Assembly (NCBI GenBank): GCA_034698045.1
Contig: JAQGAU010000810.1
Coordinates: 1 to 23,659, forward strand
Direction of reading: 5' to 3'
DNA from: Paramacrobiotus richtersi
Lineage: Eukaryota; Tardigrada; Eutardigrada; Parachela; Macrobiotidae
DNA length: 23,659 nucleotides
Below the pieces are notes generated by a model. That model had not been told where the DNA came from. It saw only the letters and a list, made by a program, of their open reading frames with translations, and ran no database searches. Positions 18,339 through 23,659 of this stretch are shown one piece after another (the stretch's first letter is position 1; every line of letters starts with the position of its first letter). The translations under genes were made by a program, and so were the position numbers.

Positions 18339-20242
18339 TTAGTCCAACATACCGCGGAAAAAACTCTCGGGATTCCCAAGAACTGCAGACTGTGTCACAC
18401 GTTCTTCCAGTTGGTCGTACGTTTCCCCGAACACTTTCCGCACCGCTTCCATCCCGCGTCGTGATGGTCGCGCCGCATCCTTCGCCGGATTCACCGGATC
18501 CTAAACACCAAGATTCATGATTTCATTTTTTTGAATTCATTCACTAAAATTGTCCAAAAACGAGCGAAAAGTTGGATTTTAACGTAAAAAACGTGTTACA
18601 CGATTACATCGTGGTCACATGCGAACCGAGAAAGAAAACTGTCAACTGTCTCGAAAAAAAATTTGTAACACCAGAAAAATCCGGGAAATCTTAGAGATTT
18701 GATAGTCATCAGGTAATTGATATTGATACCTGGATGCGAATTACCGAAAGCGGTTCAAATTGGCTAAAAGAACCAAAACCAACATTAGCAATGATTTACC
18801 GCAAGTCAAGAGTACCTTGATGAATCATTAATCATTTTGTCAGAATTTGTTCAAAACGCTCAACTTTCCCTCAAAACTTTGCGCGAGATGAAGTTCAAAA
18901 TCTTTCAAACATTTTCGATCTACCTGGATGCACAGGATCCCCGGTCGCTCCAGCAGTTTCTTTTGCATCTCCACTTTACTAACGAACCCTCCCGGCTCCA
19001 CCACCACGATAGCCGAGCGTTTGTAGCTGAAATCCTTCCCGAAGAATCGGAGAAACTTGAGCAGCGCATCGCCGAGATTGTCATTGGCGGTCACCAGGCG
19101 CTGGAAGCAGCTGATCGCCATCAGGGTCAGGGCGTAGGAGCTGATACCGCCGGCAGCGATGCCCAGCAGACGGCGATGCTGGAGGAGTTTTTTGAGAATG
19201 GTGACGAGTTTGGGCAGGGTGGGGTGCTGGACAATAGCAGAGCGGATCCAGTGGGAGTTGTGCAGGCCAAAGTGGGGCTGGCCGCTTGTCGATCCAGCAC
19301 ACTGCAAGAGTGGAACTTTCGATAACTTTAACCATCTCCACGGAGTTTAATAGAACTCTCTTTTCACGCAACAGTTTCGTGCGTTTTTAAGCGGCATATG
19401 GATATATTACTAGTAAACATTTTTGGTACGATTTTCAACTTTATATTCACACAGTCGAACAGCCTGTGCGTATACTGAAAACGAAGGAGGTCTTGCAGAA
19501 ATAGTTCAACTAAACTTTAACCATCTCTACGGAGTTCAATAGTACTATTTTCCCGCAATAATTTCGTGCGTTTTTACTTCACAACTATCAAGCTGCATGA
19601 CTAGTGAACAATTTGGTACGATTTCCAATTTTATATTCACGCAGTCGAACAGCCTTTGCTATACTGAGAACGAAGGAGATCTTGCAGAATTCGGTAAATT
19701 ACGCATTCTACCGTCCCGCGAAGTAAAATCTCAAAGAAATGCTTTCAAGCCTGTTGTTTGTGAAATGTACATACCGAAATGTCCAACTTCAATCCGCTTT
19801 CCACATCCGTAACCTTGAGAACAGGCATCGATGGATACTTGTACAAATCCATCCGTCCCAATCGGATTCCTGGAGTGACATTCACAATCAACTGGTTCTG
19901 CAGTCTTTCCAGCCACTGCACCCGATCAGCCTGGTAGCCATTGACGAGCAACAGTGGGTTCTCTGGCACGAAGACGATAAGATCAATGTCGCTGTCTGGG
20001 ATAAACAATCCGGTGGATGTGCTGCCGAAGCAATCGACCAACACACCCGGATTCAGCCAGGCGATGATGTTCCCGATGCGCTGAAGGACAGCGCGACGCC
20101 TGGCCGATTCTCGTCCATTACCGTGGATCTGCTTGTACACGTTTTCGATCTCGTCATGAAGACCCAGGGAAGCGTAGTTACACGGTGGCGGGCTCGTGTT
20201 CCAGATGGAAAACTGCGGGAAACGGTAGTTTGGACTGGACAT
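18339..20242 (-). CDS. TRF4/TENT4-like non-canonical poly(A) polymerase (intact, 335 aa)
   Basis: Nucleotidyltransferase likely to add A (or U) tails to RNA. Minus-strand exons are 20242-19775, 19301-18924 and 18500-18339, phase 0 (GTATGT...TTGCAG and GTAGAT...TTTAG). The motif FGSTSTGLFIPDSDIDLIV is at 72-90, with catalytic Asp 85 and 87, and the third Asp is at 154 (KLDIS). The LHDEIENVYKQI helix before it (29-40) is typical of TRF4-type enzymes. The base pocket GGISSY is at 207-212, LGDALLKFLRFFGKDFSY at 232-249, and the PAP-associated DPVNPAKD at 283-290. It lacks the long N- and C-terminal extensions of animal TENT4 proteins. It is the only copy here with every catalytic residue and an open frame. 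The second intron is absent from both paralogues. Confidence 0.85.
19327..19690. repeat. Tandem duplication inside intron 1, unit 189 bp, two copies
   Basis: TTTAACCATCTC(C/T)ACGGAGTT starts at 19327 and again at 19516. The copies run in parallel through TTTCGTGCGTTTTTA, TTGGTACGATTT and CAGTCGAACAGCCT to CTTGCAG. They have diverged by scattered substitutions and small gaps. The duplication makes up most of this intron (19302-19774). Confidence 0.85.
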
Positions 20243-21191
20243 GATTTCGAAATCTGAGATTTCGGGGACAATTTTGGTCCTCTGCCTTTGATCCTTTTCT
20301 GGATATGAGAAACTTTCAGCGATTTCAAATTGAGAGCGAGAGCTCAGATGCTTACGAAACTGTCAGCGAGCTGTGTGAAATCAGGGCTTGCGAAAAGTAG
20401 GACGCTGAAAACGCAGTGATATCACCTGATGTCGTCATTCTCAAATCGCTTGCTTTGTGGAGCTGTCTGGTAAGGTAGCCAACGTCACGCGGTAGGTTGC
20501 TTTTCCCTTGTCTGATAAAGTAGTTGCAGCTCCGTAGGCGAAGCCAAGGAAAGATCATATAAGTGCTACTTTATCGCTGGAATGATTCTGCCCGGTAAAG
20601 AAGCTAAATTGTTCACGTTCCCGAGGAACAATAGCACGCGCTATTAAAAGGCGTCACACGGCCGTTAAAAGAAAATGTAAACAGTATTTATATATGAGAA
20701 TTTCCATTCATATCGTTACGCATCCGTTAGGCTCTGAACGGAAAATGGCGCCGGGCGTAATCACGCTTTTTTATCTGCAGTCGGTACTATTTCAGTGCGA
20801 GTATCTCGGAAGTACACGTTACTACCCAAACGGCCAAATTGTTTGTACCGTATACTCTGTCACGTCCTGAAACGATATCAAACGCAACTGCCGAACACGT
20901 AAATCCCATTTCTCTTTTTCTCGAACATTTTTTTTAATTGCACAATAAAAACACAAAATATGTGGGGATATTAAACATCGCCAAAATGCAGTTATCTGCG
21001 CTGTATTTACATCCTGTAGCTTCTCATACAATATGAAAACACAATTAAGAATAAAGATTCACGAACACAACAAAAGCAGTCCTCTGTAAATTACACTGTT
21101 ATCCGCTATTGCAACTGGTTTTAACACAAAAAACGGGATACGGTGACAAAGTACAGCAATTTAGATAAGTAATTTAGATTTGGCCACTTAC
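20243..21191. other. Upstream region of the intact polymerase gene
   Basis: No gene is supported. On the minus strand, TATATAAA at 20694-20687 is a possible TATA box, about 445 bases before the ATG at 20242. A weak acceptor-like CTCAG ends 11 bases before that ATG. Confidence 0.35.
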
Positions 21192-21321
21192 AATAAATAC
21201 CATTTACAAAGATTAAAAAGGAACGCGACAAGACTATGACACTCAAAATCGCACGTTTTGCCACTCTTCGTTTCTGCCGTCTTGCAAATACCGATCTGTC
21301 GGTGACTCGGTGCATGGCCAT
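21192..21321 (-). CDS. Possible small membrane-protein exon (43 codons)
   Basis: The minus-strand ATG at 21321 (GCCATGG context) opens a frame with a highly basic start (RRQKRRVAKR near residues 15-24) and then a hydrophobic segment (AILSVIVLSRSFLIFVNG). A perfect donor GTAAGT begins at 21191 in phase 1. The nearest acceptors downstream give an immediate stop, so if real the protein would be about 43 residues. Not recognised. Low confidence because it rests on composition and one splice site. Confidence 0.2.
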
Positions 21322-21767
21322 GGCACATCCACAGTATCAAATTCCTCAATACTTCGCTTCGAAAACGGCTTGCAGATAACTGCCAATAGCTCCGCCTAAA
21401 ATTACAGCCGAACTCGCAGTATATACTGACGTATTTATGGAATACTATACATGGTTTACTTTATTTTTTACATTCATGGTTTACTATACATGGAATTTAG
21501 TGTGAAACTGATCAAGATTAATTTTTAATTTGGAATTATCTAAGGGCTATTTTTTGTTTGTAGCTATTCATATAAATATATATTTATTTTATATTTATAT
21601 AGTTTTTTTATCTATTTATAACATATTTTGTTAACGTCTGCGAACGTATTCTTATATAAATTCCGATAATGATGGTGATTCACTGAAATTTAACATAATA
21701 AATACTAATACCGAATACTGGCGGTTGCGTCAGTTATATTTGTGCTTCATGGAACATGCAGTATTTT
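21322..21767. other. AT-rich spacer
   Basis: CATGGTTTACT occurs twice (about 21452 and 21476), followed by a nearly pure A/T stretch around 21570-21610. Minus-strand AATAAA at 21588-21583 is a likely poly(A) signal for the polymerase paralogue ending at 21768. No gene is seen. Confidence 0.45.
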
Positions 21768-23327
21768 TCAAAAATTTTCAAACATTCTTGTACTGCAATG
21801 CCGCATACCTCCAGCCACCGACTGGTTGATCTTCATCTGCAGCGCATCATACGCACGGCCGAACACCCCCTTCACCCTTAAAGCCCCACGAAACGACGGC
21901 CGCCCGACATCCTTCCTGGGATTCACCGGATCCTGGATGCTCAAGGTCTGACTGGGCGGCTCGCAGAATCTGCCGCGTGCTATGCATTTATCAATAACCT
22001 GTCCCGCGCCGGTGATTACGATGGTGCTGGAGTTGTAGTTGAAATCTTTTCCATACAGCTTCAGAAACTTGAGCAACAGATCACCCAGGTTGTCGGTGGG
22101 GCCGGGTGGGCTGAGCGTGAAGTTGCAGGAAACTGATGGTCATGAGGGTCAGAGCGTAGGAACTGATACCACCAAAGTGGACATCCGGGATGCCGCGGCG
22201 ATGCAGGATTTCCTTGATCACTACCAGGAGTTTTGGTAGGTTGGGAAATCCCTGGATGGTCTGCTTAATCCAAGTGGAATTCTGAACGCCTGGGTTCGGC
22301 TCAGTGGATTTGGCACACTGTCAAACAACAGTTTGTAAAAAAAATTTCGGTGGTGGTCACGAAATCTATCGGCCGCGAAAGTTGACTAAACATAACTGAT
22401 AACTTGTTTTTGAATTAACAGTACTAGCCTATGCAGTAAAAGTTGCAGTAAAAACTGATTGGTGAAATGATGGTACAGATGAAAACGGATGGCATTCAAT
22501 TAAAAATATGATAGATTACAAATGTATATTAAAATTATAAATACATATTAATAATATGATAAATTAGAAACATGTATATTAAATTATAAATAAATATTAA
22601 AAATCGGTAAAAAATATGATAGATTATAAACATATATTAAAATTATGAATACATATTAAGTAATATGATAAATTAGAAACATGTATAATAAAATCATAAA
22701 TAAATAATCAAAAAAATATATTTTATAACGTATATTATATAATTTGTTAATAACCTGCTTAGAAGAATTTTGCTAACGGATTTCGAACATGTTTATAACA
22801 GTTTATTCAAATGCGTCTTCTGACAGACACGCGTACGCAGCCGGAAAACATACCGAAATGTCCAATTCGATGCCGCTTTTCACATCCGTAGCTTTAAGGA
22901 CCGGAACGATGGCGTGAGCAACCATCTCAATATCGCGCACTCCCAGGCCCTGCTTAAGCTGTTCGAGGAATTTTCTCAGCGAACCCGCGGCGTTAAAAGA
23001 GAAATGGCTGGCATCCAACACGTTGACTACAAGATCGATGTCACTGCTGCGAAGGAACAGTCCAGTCAACGTACTTCCGAAAACCATCACCTGAATGTTA
23101 GGGTTCGCCGCGGTTAGAACGGCCGAGGCCCGCTGGATCACTTCCTGGCGCTTGGCAAGTTCTGCTCCGTTTCCGTGGATATCCGTGTAAAAAGCTTCGA
23201 TTTCCTGATGTAGAGCCACGGTAGCAGTCTGAGAACGTGTTTCGAGGCTCTTAGAAGCGTTCTGTGTGGGCTCCGAGTGGGATTCACCGAGTCCCAAATT
23301 GGATAACAAACCGGATATCGACGACAT
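21768..23327 (-). pseudogene. TRF4/TENT4-like nucleotidyltransferase paralogue with a frameshift
   Basis: Minus-strand exon 1 is 23327-22854 and exon 2 22317-21768, with one intron (GTATGT...TTGACAG). Exon 1 is intact. It carries FGSTLTGLFLRSSDIDLVV (residues 83-101), catalytic Asp 96 and 98, and the third Asp at 156 (ELDIS). Exon 2 keeps GGISSYALTLMTIS. The frame then shifts by one base between about 22115 and 22095 in a C-rich run, reaching TGA at 22081. The rest of the family sequence (LKLYGKDFNYN, IQDPVNPRKDVGRPS) continues in the other frame to 21768. Exon 2 is 550 bases, one more than a multiple of three. It may be a young pseudogene or a sequencing error in a homopolymer-like stretch. 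IQ and DPVNP are contiguous here, so the second intron of the paralogue at 18339 is missing. Confidence 0.8.
22503..22712. repeat. AT-rich satellite-like repeat in an intron, 108-bp unit in two copies
   Basis: AAAATATGATAGATTA begins at about 22504 and again at about 22612. Each 108-bp unit consists of two related half-units of about 50 bp, starting ATATGATAGATTA and ATATGATAAATTAGAAACAT. It is a small higher-order repeat that fills about 40 percent of the intron 22318-22853. Confidence 0.8.
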
Positions 23328-23659
23328 TTCACAAAATCTGGGAAAGTACTTCGACTGAACGGGATAACTGCGACGAACAACAAATTTGAATTATTTGATT
23401 ATGGTGACCTTCGGTTTTCCTAATTATAAGGGCATAGAACTTGATAAAAAGTACACTAAGTTAGGTTTACGTGGCAAGAAAACCGATAAAGGCCGACTGA
23501 CAATTTGTTCTGAAATCGAATTCCACCGATAATCCGATTCGATTTTCCACGTATTGCCACCGATTCGAATTCCCCACCGCATCAGTTTCCGCCCATTACC
23601 GTTGAACGAATCACAGTCACATGATGCCGTGACGCAAAAACATAATCTGCGCTCTCAAA
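23328..23659 (-). promoter_or_regulatory. Upstream region of the third polymerase paralogue
   Basis: No coding sequence is seen. On the minus strand TCGAATCGG recurs within about 23530-23580, next to two GGAATTCGA strings, a small repeat cluster that could be a binding-site group. TTCAGTC (near 23358) resembles the arthropod initiator. CTTTCCCAG ends 10 bases before the ATG at 23327. These are suggestions only. Confidence 0.3.

Noticed and set aside
18837-20257. Plus-strand frames of 162 and 172 codons
   Set aside because: They are antisense shadows of the polymerase exons on the minus strand.

Overview
The window is nuclear DNA from an animal, read from spliced genes with short GT-AG introns (about 90 to 720 bp), tandem paralogue arrays and small DNA transposon remnants. 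The chemoreceptor family and compact layout fit a small-genome ecdysozoan. A tardigrade is my best guess, a mite or other arthropod is possible, and nothing in the sequence proves either. No rRNA, tRNA, CRISPR, prokaryotic operon or virus-derived element was seen.

Bases 1-13765, all on the plus strand, hold a tandem array of seven-transmembrane proteins resembling the insect gustatory receptor (7tm_7) superfamily. Each unit has one long exon 1 (about 311-314 codons), a 55-codon exon 2 and a 37-39-codon exon 3, joined by phase-0 introns. In order: the 3' end of a copy (1-65), an exon-1 relic (2002-2300), a broken gene (2503-4433), two intact genes (5570-7154 and 8412-10457), a second relic (11763-11945), and a copy with one frameshift (12349-13765). 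The segment 1 to about 3436 is a duplicate of about 10395-13300. Since duplicating, one copy gained a MITE-like element (345-918) and the other a retroposon-like piece (11975-12187).

Bases 14189-23327 hold three minus-strand paralogues of a TRF4/TENT4-like non-canonical poly(A) polymerase (nucleotidyltransferase). The middle copy (18339-20242) is intact with all three catalytic aspartates. The first (14189-15388) has lost the third aspartate and has a hydrophobic N-terminus. The third (21768-23327) carries a frameshift. Between the first two, on the plus strand, lies a two- or three-exon gene for a small secreted, neuropeptide-like precursor (17322-17792, alternative end 17960). Minus-strand small ORFs of uncertain status lie at 16128-16588.

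The receptor array probably serves chemosensation at the cell surface and the polymerase array RNA 3'-end tailing. No functional link between them is visible. An acceptor-like CAG or AAG lies 10-13 bases upstream of the start codon in genes of both families, which hints at a shared 5' splicing arrangement (a leader intron or trans-splicing).
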